A stretch of DNA of 64,000 bases, from contig NZ_LR723670.1 of assembly GCF_902502825.2 (NCBI RefSeq), positions 2,976,001-3,040,000 on the forward strand, written 5' to 3'. Both the position numbers and the translations under genes were made by a program. The notes beneath the pieces were generated by a model. It was not told the DNA's origin. It made no database searches and saw only the letters and a program-made list of their open reading frames with translations. Origin of the DNA: Pseudorhizobium flavum (GTDB lineage Bacteria > Pseudomonadota > Alphaproteobacteria > Rhizobiales > Rhizobiaceae). This document shows positions 1 to 8,482 of this stretch, one piece after another. The first letter of the stretch is position 1. Each line of letters begins with the position of its first letter.

Positions 1-102
1 CTTTCCTGCGTCCCCCATCGACCGCGGAAACGGCTCCAGGTATCGGAACTTCGCGCAGGGCGACCTGAACATGCGCCTGCGCAGACTGCTCCTTTTCGAA
101 CT

Positions 103-127
103 GGAACCACGGCCACCACTTGACGTT
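103..127 (+). promoter_or_regulatory. EcfG-type general stress promoter of the hybrid kinase
   Basis: GGAAC at 103-107, 16-base spacer, CGTT at 124-127: an exact match to the EcfG/RpoE2 consensus. It lies 50 bp upstream of the chosen ATG at 178, so the start point would fall near 134. Confidence 0.7.
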
Positions 128-177
128 TGTCACTCCTGATCGATCTAAGGCCGAATCTGAGGGGGAAACAGATTTCA

Positions 178-2112
178 ATGCCACATGAGTCACCGGTGAC
201 CGCGATTCAGGACGAGCGATATCGTCTCCTCGTCGACGCCATCACTGACTACGCAATCTACATGCTCGACCCCGAGGGACGGATAAGCAGCTGGAACCCC
301 GGAGCGGAACGCTTCAAGGGCTACCGTGAGCCGGAGGTCCTCGGCCATCACTTCTCGCGGTTCTACACGCCGGAAGACAGGGCGCGCGGTCTTCCGGCGA
401 CAGCACTGCACCGTGCCCGGACGGAAGGCCGGTTCGAGAACGAAGGATGGCGCGTAAGGAAAGACGGAAGCCGTTTCTGGGCACATGTCATCATCGACCC
501 CATCTGGAGTCCTTCCGGCAGCCTCCTCGGCTTTGCGAAGATCACGCGGGACCTGACGGAGCGACGACAGGCGGAGCTGGAGCTGAAATCAAGCGAGCAG
601 AAGTTTCAGCTGCTGGTGCAGGCTGTCAGCGACTATGCTATCTACATGCTCGATCCGACGGGCCACATCACCAACTGGAACTCCGGCGCGCAACGCATCA
701 AGGGCTACAGCGCCGAGGAAATCATCGGCTCCCATTTCTCGCGCTTCTATACCGACGAAGACCGGGCTTCCGGCTTGCCTGAATTCGGCCTGGAAACGGC
801 GCGGCGGGAGGGCCGGTTCGAAAAGGAAGGCACCCGGGTCCGCAAGGACGGCTCGCGGTTTCTCGCCCACGTTACCATCGACGCCATCCGCGACGAAACG
901 GGGGAACTGCTCGGTTTTGCGAAGGTGACTCACGACATTACTGAGAAGGTCGAGGCCCAGAACGCGCTGAACAGAGCCAGGGAGGAACTTTTCCAGGCAC
1001 AGAAGATGGAGGCGATCGGACAACTGACCGGCGGCATCGCCCATGACTTCAACAACCTGCTCATGGCGATCCTCGGCAGTCTCGAGATCCTCAAGAAACG
1101 GCTTCCGGGCGATCCGTCGATGGTGCCTCTCCTCGACAATGCGATCCAGGGCGCCGACCGGGGCGTCGCGCTGATCCAGCGTATGCTCGCTTATTCGCGA
1201 CGGCAGGATCTGCATCTGGCGGCCGTCGACATCCCTTCGGTCGTGGCGGGCATGATGGAGTTCGTGCAGCGGTCTGTCGGCGCGGCAATCCAGATTCGTG
1301 CGGCCTTCGAAGATGGCCTTCCCGCCGTCCTGACTGACGCGGTCCAGCTGGAAACCGCTCTCCTGAACCTTATCGTCAACGCCCGCGACGCCATGCCCAA
1401 CGGTGGCACGATCACGATAGGTGCCGCTCGAATGCAGGCTCCAGCGCATCCCTCCGAGCCCCGCCCCCCCGGATTTCTTCGCCTCTCCGTCAGCGATACC
1501 GGCGAGGGTATGGACGAGGAGACGCTGGAGCGGGCGGCTACGCCCTTCTTCACGACCAAGGGCGTCGGCAAGGGGACCGGCCTTGGCCTCTCCATGGTTC
1601 AGGGGCTTGTCGAGCAGTCCGGAGGCAAGCTGCTTATCGAGAGCTGTAAGGGCGAAGGAACGACTATCTCGCTCCTCCTCCCGCTGGCGCACCCGACCGC
1701 ATCCGCCCAGCCTTCTCCGGAAGCAACACCCAAGCAGGCATTGCCTGAGTTGCCGGCTTCGCTGAAAATACTTGCTGTCGATGACGATGCTCTGGTCCTC
1801 ATGAACACGACGCTGATGCTGGAGGATCTCGGGCATCAGGTCGTTGAGGCGTTCAACGGCGCTCAAGCCCTCGAGGTTCTGGAAAAGGGCGAGAGGTTCG
1901 ATCTCGTGCTAACAGATCACTCCATGCCCAAGATGACGGGTGCTGAGCTAGCGACCCGCATCCATGAGCGCTGGCCGAACCTTCCGGTCGTTCTCGCGAC
2001 CGGCTATGCTGAACTCCCCTCGGGAGAAGGCGGAAAGCTCCCGAAGCTCTCAAAGCCGTTTTCCCAGAGCCAGCTGGCCGAGATACTCGCCTCGGCGCTG
2101 CCGGGGCGCTGA
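178..2112 (+). CDS. PAS-PAS hybrid sensor histidine kinase with receiver domain
   Basis: Cytoplasmic hybrid kinase of 644 residues with no membrane segment. Two PAS domains (about 15-125 and 145-258) are strikingly alike, sharing [16 protein letters not shown] and RVRKDGSRF, so they look like an internal duplication. A HisKA domain follows with GGIAHDFNN (phospho-acceptor His289), then an HATPase with DTGEGMD and GTGLGLSMV, and a C-terminal receiver with Asp580 in LTDHSMP. A TTG at 127 gives a longer frame; I chose ATG 178 because GAGGGGG precedes it and the promoter at 103-127 would end on the TTG. Its signal is unknown; PAS domains suggest a redox, light or ligand cue. No partner regulator is adjacent. 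Confidence 0.9.
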   Translation: MPHESPVTAIQDERYRLLVDAITDYAIYMLDPEGRISSWNPGAERFKGYREPEVLGHHFSRFYTPEDRARGLPATALHRARTEGRFENEGWRVRKDGSRFWAHVIIDPIWSPSGSLLGFAKITRDLTERRQAELELKSSEQKFQLLVQAVSDYAIYMLDPTGHITNWNSGAQRIKGYSAEEIIGSHFSRFYTDEDRASGLPEFGLETARREGRFEKEGTRVRKDGSRFLAHVTIDAIRDETGELLGFAKVTHDITEKVEAQNALNRAREELFQAQKMEAIGQLTGGIAHDFNNLLMAILGSLEILKKRLPGDPSMVPLLDNAIQGADRGVALIQRMLAYSRRQDLHLAAVDIPSVVAGMMEFVQRSVGAAIQIRAAFEDGLPAVLTDAVQLETALLNLIVNARDAMPNGGTITIGAARMQAPAHPSEPRPPGFLRLSVSDTGEGMDEETLERAATPFFTTKGVGKGTGLGLSMVQGLVEQSGGKLLIESCKGEGTTISLLLPLAHPTASAQPSPEATPKQALPELPASLKILAVDDDALVLMNTTLMLEDLGHQVVEAFNGAQALEVLEKGERFDLVLTDHSMPKMTGAELATRIHERWPNLPVVLATGYAELPSGEGGKLPKLSKPFSQSQLAEILASALPGR

Positions 2113-2167
2113 ACAAAACGGTATAGCCGTGCGTTGATCCGGGGTTTCAATCCGGAGAAATACGATC

Positions 2168-2443
2168 ATGGTCTTCAAGCATCAAAGCTTCCACGAACAT
2201 CCCCCAACGGTTGAAAACGAATTTCCACCGGCGGCCGCTTTGGAAGGGGCCGTCTCCGATGCCTTGGCGGCGGCCGGCGGCATCGACGCGACCGGCGTTC
2301 ACGTCATCGCTGAAGGTTCCACGATCACGTTGACAGGATCAGTCATGTCGGAACCCGAAGTCGCTCGCGCAGAGGAGATCGCCCAAAGCGTCGCTGGCGT
2401 CAGCAATGTGCGCAATGACATCAAGTCCGGCAGGATTGCCTGA
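2168..2443 (+). CDS. BON-domain protein
   Basis: A 91-residue protein that is almost wholly one BON domain (about 25-88), with the conserved GSTITLTGSV and the AGVSNVRNDI ending. BON domains are thought to bind phospholipid or other hydrophobic surfaces and are common in small stress proteins (OsmY-like). There is no signal peptide, so it is probably cytoplasmic. It starts 55 bp after the kinase gene and has an RBS (CCGGAGAAA), so it may be cotranscribed with it. A second BON protein is at 13319-13711. Confidence 0.85.
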   Translation: MVFKHQSFHEHPPTVENEFPPAAALEGAVSDALAAAGGIDATGVHVIAEGSTITLTGSVMSEPEVARAEEIAQSVAGVSNVRNDIKSGRIA

Positions 2444-2455
2444 TCGAGCAACGGC

Positions 2456-2482
2456 GAGGCGGAGGTTGCCAACCACCGCCTC
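2456..2482. terminator. bidirectional hairpin between convergent genes
   Basis: GAGGCGG (2456-2462) pairs with CCGCCTC (2476-2482) and GGTT with AACC inside it, separated by one A/A mismatch, around a GCC loop. It lies between the convergent BON and glucose dehydrogenase genes. No clear T tract is present on either side. Confidence 0.5.
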
Positions 2483-2493
2483 TGCCTGCCCAG

Positions 2494-4839
2494 TTAATCC
2501 CTCGGCAGAGCGTATGCGATAACATAGTCGCCGGGCTTCGTTCCGACCGAACCGTGACCACCCGCGACCATGACCACGAACTGCCGCCCATCCTCAACAG
2601 CATAGGTCATCGGCGTTGCCTGACCTCCAGCCGGCAGGCGCGCACGCCAGATTTCCTCACCGGTGGTGAGGTTATAGGCGCGGAGATAATTGTCGACGGC
2701 AGCACCGAGGAAAGCCACGCCGCCCTTCGTGATCATCGGACCACCGATACCCGGCACACCCAACTTGAACGGCAGCGGCAACGGCGTCATGTCGTAGACG
2801 GTGCCATTTCGGTGCTTGTAGGCGATCTCGCCGGTCCTGAGGTCGGCACCGGCGACGTAACCCCACGGCGGCGCCTGGCACGGGATCTGCAGCGGTCCGA
2901 GGAAGGGCCCCATGTAGACGCCATAGGGCGCGCCTTCATTGCGGTTCAGCCCCTGCTCGCTCGCCTTCTCGTCGGCACCCTTCGGGGGAATCTCTTCCCG
3001 CGGCACGAGACGTACCGTGAAGGCCAGGTAGGTCGGCATGCCGAACATCACCTGACGCTCGGGATCGATGGCCACGCTACCCCAGTTGAACGTGCCAAAA
3101 TTGCCGGGGTAGACCAGCGTACCGCTGATCGACGGAGGTGTGTATCGACCCTCATAGTTCAACTCGTGGAACCGGATGCGGCAGACCATCTGGTCGAACA
3201 TCGAAATGCCCCACATGTCCTTTTCCTGCAGCGGCTCGGGCTTGAAGGTCAGCGCCGAGGTGGGCTGGGTCGGGGCCGTGAAGTCTTCCGGTATGGCACC
3301 GCCCGGCGCCGGCTCCTCCGTCACGTCGAGGAGCGGCTCGCCCGTCTGGCGATTGAGCACGTAGATGTCGCCCTGCTTTGTGGGCCCAACCAATGCCGGC
3401 ACCACCGTGCCGTCATCCTGGGTAAGATCGAGGAGAACCGGCTGTGCCGGCACATCCATGTCCCACAGGTCGTGATGGACGGTCTGAAAGACCCACCGAT
3501 CCGCACCGGTATTGATATCAAGCGCGACGATAGAGGAGGAGTACTTCTCCACGGACTCGCTGCGCCCCATGCCGAGCTGATCGGGAACCTGGTTTCCAAG
3601 CGGGATGTAGACGAGCCCCAACTCCTCATCGACGCTGAATATGGACCAGCTGTTGGGGGAATTAGCAGTATAGGTCTGCCCCGGCGGCAGCGGTTCGGTC
3701 TGTTCGGGATTTCCGGAATCCCAGTTCCAGACGAGTTCGCCACTGTCCACATCGAAGGCCCGGATGACACCGGACTGGGATTGCGTTGAGTAGTTGTCAT
3801 TGACGGCGCCGCCGATGATGATCTTGCCGGCCGCAATTACAGGCGGAGAGGTGGAATAATAGTAACCGGCCGGATTATAGGGCATCCCGGTTTCGAGGCG
3901 TAGAACCCCCTGATCTGCAAATGACGTGCAGACTTCACCACTCGCAGCATCGAGCGCGATCAGTCGCGCATCGGACGTCGGAAGATAGACCCGCTCCGCG
4001 CAGCGCGCATCCGCCTGCGCTTGCGGATCCGCGTAATAGGTGACGCCGCGGCAAGTCTGGTGCTGTCGATCGGGATTGAGTCCTGCATTGGGGTCGTACT
4101 TCCACTTTTCCTCACCCGTCGTCGCGTCGATCGCAATGGCCCAGTTGTGAGGCGTGCAGATGAAAAGGCTGTTGCCCACCTTCAACGGCGTGACCTGATA
4201 GGTCGTCTCGGTGACATCCTCCGGGAGCTTTACGTCGCCGGTTTGATACCGCCAGACCTCCTCCAGTTCATCGACATTCTCGACATTGATCTGGTCGAGC
4301 GGCGAATAGCGCTGGCCGTAGTTCGTGCGCCCATACTGGTGCCATTCGCCCGGAGGAACGGGATTGCCCATGGCCGGGGCCGCCGCCACAGCTTCCTGTG
4401 GCAGTTCCCCCTCGACGTCATATGGGTCCGTGAACATGGAGATGACGGCGATCAGGATCGCCAGCGCAACAGACGCGGCAAGCGGTGCCGCGCCGACTGG
4501 ATAACGCGCGCCCGTTGGGCTCTGGAAACCAAGTGGCCTGCGTATCCAAGGCGTCAGCAACCAGATTCCGAGCAGGATGATGACCCCGCCCCTCGGACCA
4601 AGCTGCCACCAGTCGAAGCCGACTTCCCAGATCGCCCAGCCGAGCGACCCGAGCACGATAAGGGCATAAAGCGTCAACGCCAGTGAGCGGCGCAGGTAAA
4701 GCAGCACAGCCGTCACGATAAATGCGATGCCGGTGATCAGATAGTAGATACTGCCACCGAGCGCGAGCAACTGCCCTCCACCTACCGCGAGGGCAAGCCC
4801 GACCAGGCCGAACAAGATTGTCGTGATCAAAATAGCCAT
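2494..4839 (-). CDS. gcd: membrane-bound PQQ-dependent glucose dehydrogenase
   Basis: Quinoprotein of 781 residues that oxidises glucose to gluconolactone in the periplasm and passes electrons to ubiquinone. The first ~140 residues hold about five membrane segments, typical of Gcd. The eight-bladed PQQ propeller begins near QYGRTNYGQRYSPLDQIN and contains repeated blade motifs (GEEKWKYDP, GTNWGS-like strands, GGPMITKGG, LRAYNLTTGEEIW, GGHGSVGTKPGDYVIAYALP). Length is normal for the family (~780-800). No pqq cofactor genes are in the window, so PQQ must be made elsewhere or taken up. The divergent neighbour is a uracil-DNA glycosylase; a stress-type promoter lies 65 bp upstream, which suggests stress or stationary-phase expression. 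Confidence 0.93.
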   Translation of the reverse strand: MAILITTILFGLVGLALAVGGGQLLALGGSIYYLITGIAFIVTAVLLYLRRSLALTLYALIVLGSLGWAIWEVGFDWWQLGPRGGVIILLGIWLLTPWIRRPLGFQSPTGARYPVGAAPLAASVALAILIAVISMFTDPYDVEGELPQEAVAAAPAMGNPVPPGEWHQYGRTNYGQRYSPLDQINVENVDELEEVWRYQTGDVKLPEDVTETTYQVTPLKVGNSLFICTPHNWAIAIDATTGEEKWKYDPNAGLNPDRQHQTCRGVTYYADPQAQADARCAERVYLPTSDARLIALDAASGEVCTSFADQGVLRLETGMPYNPAGYYYSTSPPVIAAGKIIIGGAVNDNYSTQSQSGVIRAFDVDSGELVWNWDSGNPEQTEPLPPGQTYTANSPNSWSIFSVDEELGLVYIPLGNQVPDQLGMGRSESVEKYSSSIVALDINTGADRWVFQTVHHDLWDMDVPAQPVLLDLTQDDGTVVPALVGPTKQGDIYVLNRQTGEPLLDVTEEPAPGGAIPEDFTAPTQPTSALTFKPEPLQEKDMWGISMFDQMVCRIRFHELNYEGRYTPPSISGTLVYPGNFGTFNWGSVAIDPERQVMFGMPTYLAFTVRLVPREEIPPKGADEKASEQGLNRNEGAPYGVYMGPFLGPLQIPCQAPPWGYVAGADLRTGEIAYKHRNGTVYDMTPLPLPFKLGVPGIGGPMITKGGVAFLGAAVDNYLRAYNLTTGEEIWRARLPAGGQATPMTYAVEDGRQFVVMVAGGHGSVGTKPGDYVIAYALPRD

Positions 4840-4903
4840 GCTGTTGGTCCTGTCCCGATTACGTCATCGGGCTGCGGCTCGGCACCGCAACCCCCCGGGC
4901 CTC

Positions 4904-4928
4904 AACACATCGCAGTTGCGAAAGTTCC
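4904..4928 (-). promoter_or_regulatory. EcfG-like promoter of gcd
   Basis: On the minus strand GGAAC (4928-4924) is followed after 16 bases by TGTT ending at 4904, one base off the CGTT consensus. It points at gcd, whose ATG is at 4839. Confidence 0.5.
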
Positions 4929-4945
4929 CTTCGGGAACAGATGCG

Positions 4946-4970
4946 GGAACCAATCCGGCCAGATACGGTT
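4946..4970 (+). promoter_or_regulatory. EcfG-like promoter of the uracil-DNA glycosylase gene
   Basis: GGAAC (4946-4950), 16-base spacer, GGTT (4967-4970). It is back to back with the gcd promoter. If used, the leader before ATG 4989 would be only about 12 nt but would still contain GGAGG (4979-4983). Confidence 0.45.
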
Positions 4971-4988
4971 GCGGGGCTGGAGGCAGCG

Positions 4989-5624
4989 ATGGCGGCAACA
5001 GCTGGGTCAGGTCCGGAATTCGAGTCAGGTGGAGAGCCGGGGAAGGACCTGGGCGCGATCAGGAGTACCGCCGAAAACTGTACCCGTTGCGACCTCTACA
5101 GGACTGCGACACATCTTGTTTTTGGTGAAGGCGCCGCTGACGCCAACGTCGTTCTTGTCGGAGAGCAGCCGGGCGACAAGGAGGATCTCGCCGGCAGACC
5201 CTTCATTGGACCCGCAGGCCGCTTCCTTGACGATTGCCTTGAGGAGGCAAACATTGACCGCACGCGCTGCTATGTCACCAATGCAGTCAAGCATTTCAAG
5301 TTCACGGTGCGGGGCAAGCGGCGCATCCACTCTAAACCAAACCTGGGTGAGATCAGAGCATGCGCATGGTGGCTGTCGGCCGAGCTTCGCATGATCCAGC
5401 CGTCACTCGTGGTAGCACTCGGGGCCACCGCCCTTCATGCGCTTCTCGGAAAGGATGCGAAAGTTACTCGAGACAGGGGGCGCATCCTTTCGGCGCAGGA
5501 CCTGCCACCGGTTCTCGTCACCATCCACCCTTCGGCATTGTTAAGGACGCGGGGCCGACCCGACGCAGCACAGGATCGCCAGCGTTTTGTCAACGAACTG
5601 CGCCAGATCGAGGATTATCTTTGA
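4989..5624 (+). CDS. udgX: UdgX-type uracil-DNA glycosylase (covalent uracil-DNA trap)
   Basis: Family 4-like uracil-DNA glycosylase of 211 residues. Visible motifs are GEQPGDKED (58-66; Glu replaces the usual Ala/Asp context of family 4), the insertion KRRIH (110-114) and HPSALLR (180-186). The KRRIH loop is the hallmark of UdgX, first described in mycobacteria, whose His forms an irreversible bond to the sugar after removing uracil; His114 is the expected residue. Cys31, Cys34 and Cys125 look like Fe-S cluster ligands. ATG 4989 was preferred over ATG 4941 because GGAGG lies 5 nt before it and the likely promoter overlaps 4941. The GST gene follows after 15 bp, probably in one operon. Confidence 0.85.
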   Translation: MAATAGSGPEFESGGEPGKDLGAIRSTAENCTRCDLYRTATHLVFGEGAADANVVLVGEQPGDKEDLAGRPFIGPAGRFLDDCLEEANIDRTRCYVTNAVKHFKFTVRGKRRIHSKPNLGEIRACAWWLSAELRMIQPSLVVALGATALHALLGKDAKVTRDRGRILSAQDLPPVLVTIHPSALLRTRGRPDAAQDRQRFVNELRQIEDYL

Positions 5625-5639
5625 CCCTTGGAGATTCTG

Positions 5640-6368
5640 ATGACCTATGAACTCTACTACTGGGACGGCATTCCGGGCCGCGGTGAATTCGTCAGGCTGG
5701 CGCTGGAGGATGCCGGGGCAGACTATCGTGACGTGGCGCGTGAGCCCGGCGGCATGGGGGAGATGATGACGTTCCTGAATGGCGAACGCGGCCCGCATGT
5801 CCCGTTTGCGCCGCCATTCCTGAAGGATGACGATCTCGTCATCTCCCATGTTGCCAACATTCTTCGATATCTCGGCCCGAAGCTCGGACTCGTACCAGCC
5901 GATGAGGCATCCCGGACCTTTGCCCACGGGCTGCACCTGACGTTGACGGATTTCCTCACCGAGATCCACGATACTCATCATCCGCTTGGCGTGGATGCCT
6001 ACTACGAGGATCAGAAAGTGGAGGCGCAAGGCCGCACAGCCCGCTTCCTCTCCTCACGGCTTCCGAAGTTCCTCGACTACTTCGAGACCGTGCTATCGGC
6101 GAACAACGGAAACGAGGGAAATCTGATCGGAGGGCAGATCGGCTATATCGATCTATCGCTTTTCCAGGTGATGGAGGGGCTGCATTATGCATTTCCCCGC
6201 GCCATGCGGGACAGCGGCAATCGCTGGCCCGGGATCACCGCACTTCAGGCGAGAGTGAAGGAGCGCCCCCGCCTTCGGGACTACCTGTCCTCACAGCGGC
6301 GGCTTCCGTTCAACGAATCCGGCATCTTCCGCCACTATCCCGAACTCGACGTCGAGGCCGAAGGCTAG
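5640..6368 (+). CDS. glutathione S-transferase family protein
   Basis: Cytosolic GST of 242 residues. The N-terminal thioredoxin-like domain starts YELYYWDGIPGRGEFVRLAL, as in sigma/mu-like GSTs, where Tyr near residue 5-7 activates glutathione; ISHVANILRYL is the glutathione-binding turn. An all-helical C-terminal domain follows with YIDLSLFQVMEGL. ATG 5640 was chosen over an in-frame TTG at 5628 because TTGGAG lies just before it. Substrate cannot be told; detoxification of stress-generated electrophiles is the likely role. It sits 15 bp after the udgX gene. Confidence 0.85.
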   Translation: MTYELYYWDGIPGRGEFVRLALEDAGADYRDVAREPGGMGEMMTFLNGERGPHVPFAPPFLKDDDLVISHVANILRYLGPKLGLVPADEASRTFAHGLHLTLTDFLTEIHDTHHPLGVDAYYEDQKVEAQGRTARFLSSRLPKFLDYFETVLSANNGNEGNLIGGQIGYIDLSLFQVMEGLHYAFPRAMRDSGNRWPGITALQARVKERPRLRDYLSSQRRLPFNESGIFRHYPELDVEAEG

Positions 6369-6378
6369 CGCCGGCCGC

Positions 6379-6888
6379 TTACTCCACGACAGCGCACGCC
6401 AATCGCTCGCCGGCCTTGCCCGAGGGCTGGCTCTCGTAGTCGTCGGCGCCGCCATGTACCATCAGGGCCCTGCCCTGCACGGAATTCTCTCCCTCGGCGA
6501 GGGAGACAAAGGTGTTGAGCACCTGCGCCCGCAGGGTTCCATCGGAGCCCACGTATTGGTTCGGCATATCCCCGGCATGTGGCCCGTTGGCAGCGTTGAA
6601 TCCATGCTCCTTGCCACCCGGGTTGAAGTGGCCGCCGGCGCTTTCATGACCGCCGGTGTGGTCGCATTGCCCCGTTTCGTGGAAGTGGAAGCCTACCCAT
6701 TGCCCGGCCGGCAGGCCGGACACCTCCACGTCGATGAGGACGCCGCCGGGCGTCGACGTCAGGGTCGCAGCACCCGCTTCTGCACCGTCGGCGCCGACGA
6801 ACGACGCATTTGCTGTGGCTTCCTGCGCTCCGGCATTCGCCGAAAGTACCGCGAATACGAAGGCTGCTGTGCAAAGTCGCGAAATCAT
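6379..6888 (-). CDS. sodC: periplasmic Cu,Zn superoxide dismutase
   Basis: A 169-residue protein that dismutes superoxide in the periplasm. A signal peptide (about 1-21, ending ANAGA) precedes the beta-barrel. Metal-binding signatures are FHFHETGQC, GGHFNPGGKEHG, HAGDMPN and MVHGGADDY, with a second Cys near the end (LACAVV) for the conserved disulfide. ATG 6888 has a strong GGGAGGA site; a longer frame to 6954 would overlap the sigma gene. It lies 19 bp downstream of the sigma factor gene on the same strand, so the two are very likely one transcript, an unusual pairing. Confidence 0.95.
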   Translation of the reverse strand: MISRLCTAAFVFAVLSANAGAQEATANASFVGADGAEAGAATLTSTPGGVLIDVEVSGLPAGQWVGFHFHETGQCDHTGGHESAGGHFNPGGKEHGFNAANGPHAGDMPNQYVGSDGTLRAQVLNTFVSLAEGENSVQGRALMVHGGADDYESQPSGKAGERLACAVVE

Positions 6889-6907
6889 AGGTTCCTCCCT
6901 TTGTTCG

Positions 6908-7414
6908 TCAGACCGGCTCTTCGCCGAGTTCAAGCAGTATCTGATGCCTTGCACGGTTGAGCCGGCTCTTTACTGTTCCCACTGCGCAGTCACAGATCTC
7001 TGCGGTCGCCTCATAGCTCTCGCCGAGAATCGCGACGAGGGTCAGCACCTCCCGGTAATGCGGCGGCAGCTTCTGCAGCGCGCGCTGCACTTCCTTTGCT
7101 CGGGCGCTCACCTCTTGTGTGGCCGGCATCGGTGTATCACCGGATACTGGCTCGTCCAGCCCAGGCGCCTCACGTCCCAACACCTTCGAGCGCGTATAGA
7201 AGGTGTTGCGCATGATGGTGAACAGCCACGATTTAAGCTTCGTGCCGGGCTCGAACTTGTCCAGGTTCGCCAGCGCCTTCATCAATGTCTCCTGAACGAG
7301 ATCATCCGCATCCGTCGGATTGCGGCAGAAGGTGCGGGCGAACGCGCGGAGAGCGGGGATGAGTTTTACAATATCTGCGCGTGCAGGATCACGTTTCAAC
7401 TGTGATTCAGACAC
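6908..7414 (-). CDS. ECF sigma factor, EcfG/RpoE2-like
   Basis: Sigma-70 family ECF factor of 168 residues. Region 2 contains ALRAFARTFCRNPTDADDLV and PGTKLKSWLFTIMRN; region 4 contains LPPHYREVLTLV and the helix-turn-helix AEICDCAVGTVKSR, which fits the general stress group (ECF15/EcfG). No anti-sigma gene is adjacent, but a NepR-like protein lies at 12279-12479. The GTG start at 7414 has GAGAGG upstream. Its own upstream region carries an exact GGAAC-N16-CGTT, indicating autoregulation. The gene directly heads sodC. It could be a second EcfG paralogue rather than the main one; PhyR is not in the window. Confidence 0.85.
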   Translation of the reverse strand: MSESQLKRDPARADIVKLIPALRAFARTFCRNPTDADDLVQETLMKALANLDKFEPGTKLKSWLFTIMRNTFYTRSKVLGREAPGLDEPVSGDTPMPATQEVSARAKEVQRALQKLPPHYREVLTLVAILGESYEATAEICDCAVGTVKSRLNRARHQILLELGEEPV

Positions 7415-7460
7415 CGTGGCCTACCTCTCCGTCGTATCACTGGGCGGGATGATGGTGGCA

Positions 7461-7485
7461 AACGCACCGTTATGGCTTTGGTTCC
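7461..7485 (-). promoter_or_regulatory. EcfG-type promoter of the sigma-sodC operon
   Basis: Minus-strand GGAAC (7485-7481), 16-base spacer, CGTT (7464-7461): exact consensus, 47 bp before the sigma GTG. A second, weaker minus-strand copy (GGAAC at 7548-7544, GGTT ending 7524) lies upstream. Confidence 0.7.
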
Positions 7486-7535
7486 GCAATGGGATCGGGC
7501 TTGGTCGTCGCTTTCTCGCGGCAAACCGGACCAAC

Positions 7536-7560
7536 GGAACAAAGTTCCACCGCCCCTGTT
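7536..7560 (+). promoter_or_regulatory. EcfG-like promoter of the first ku gene
   Basis: GGAAC (7536-7540), 16-base spacer, TGTT (7557-7560), 27 bp before the ku GTG. The -35 is half of the 13-bp palindrome GGAACAAAGTTCC (7536-7548), whose other half is a minus-strand -35. Confidence 0.55.
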
Positions 7561-7586
7561 GATAGGGTTTTCGGGGAGTTTGAGTC

Positions 7587-8480
<894 letters not shown>

Positions 8481-8482
8481 CC

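Noticed and set aside
1..133. Minus-strand open frame from GTG 133 running off the left edge, starting MTNVKWWPWF
   Set aside because: The only Shine-Dalgarno-like bases touch the GTG directly, the plus strand is equally open, and an exact promoter for the next gene lies across it.
589..1866. Long antisense frames over real genes (also 2554-3789, 9578-10636, 40545-42308, 42762-44330, 46658-47839)
   Set aside because: They mirror high-GC genes on the other strand, lack RBS and recognisable domains, and are Arg/His-rich as expected of shadows.
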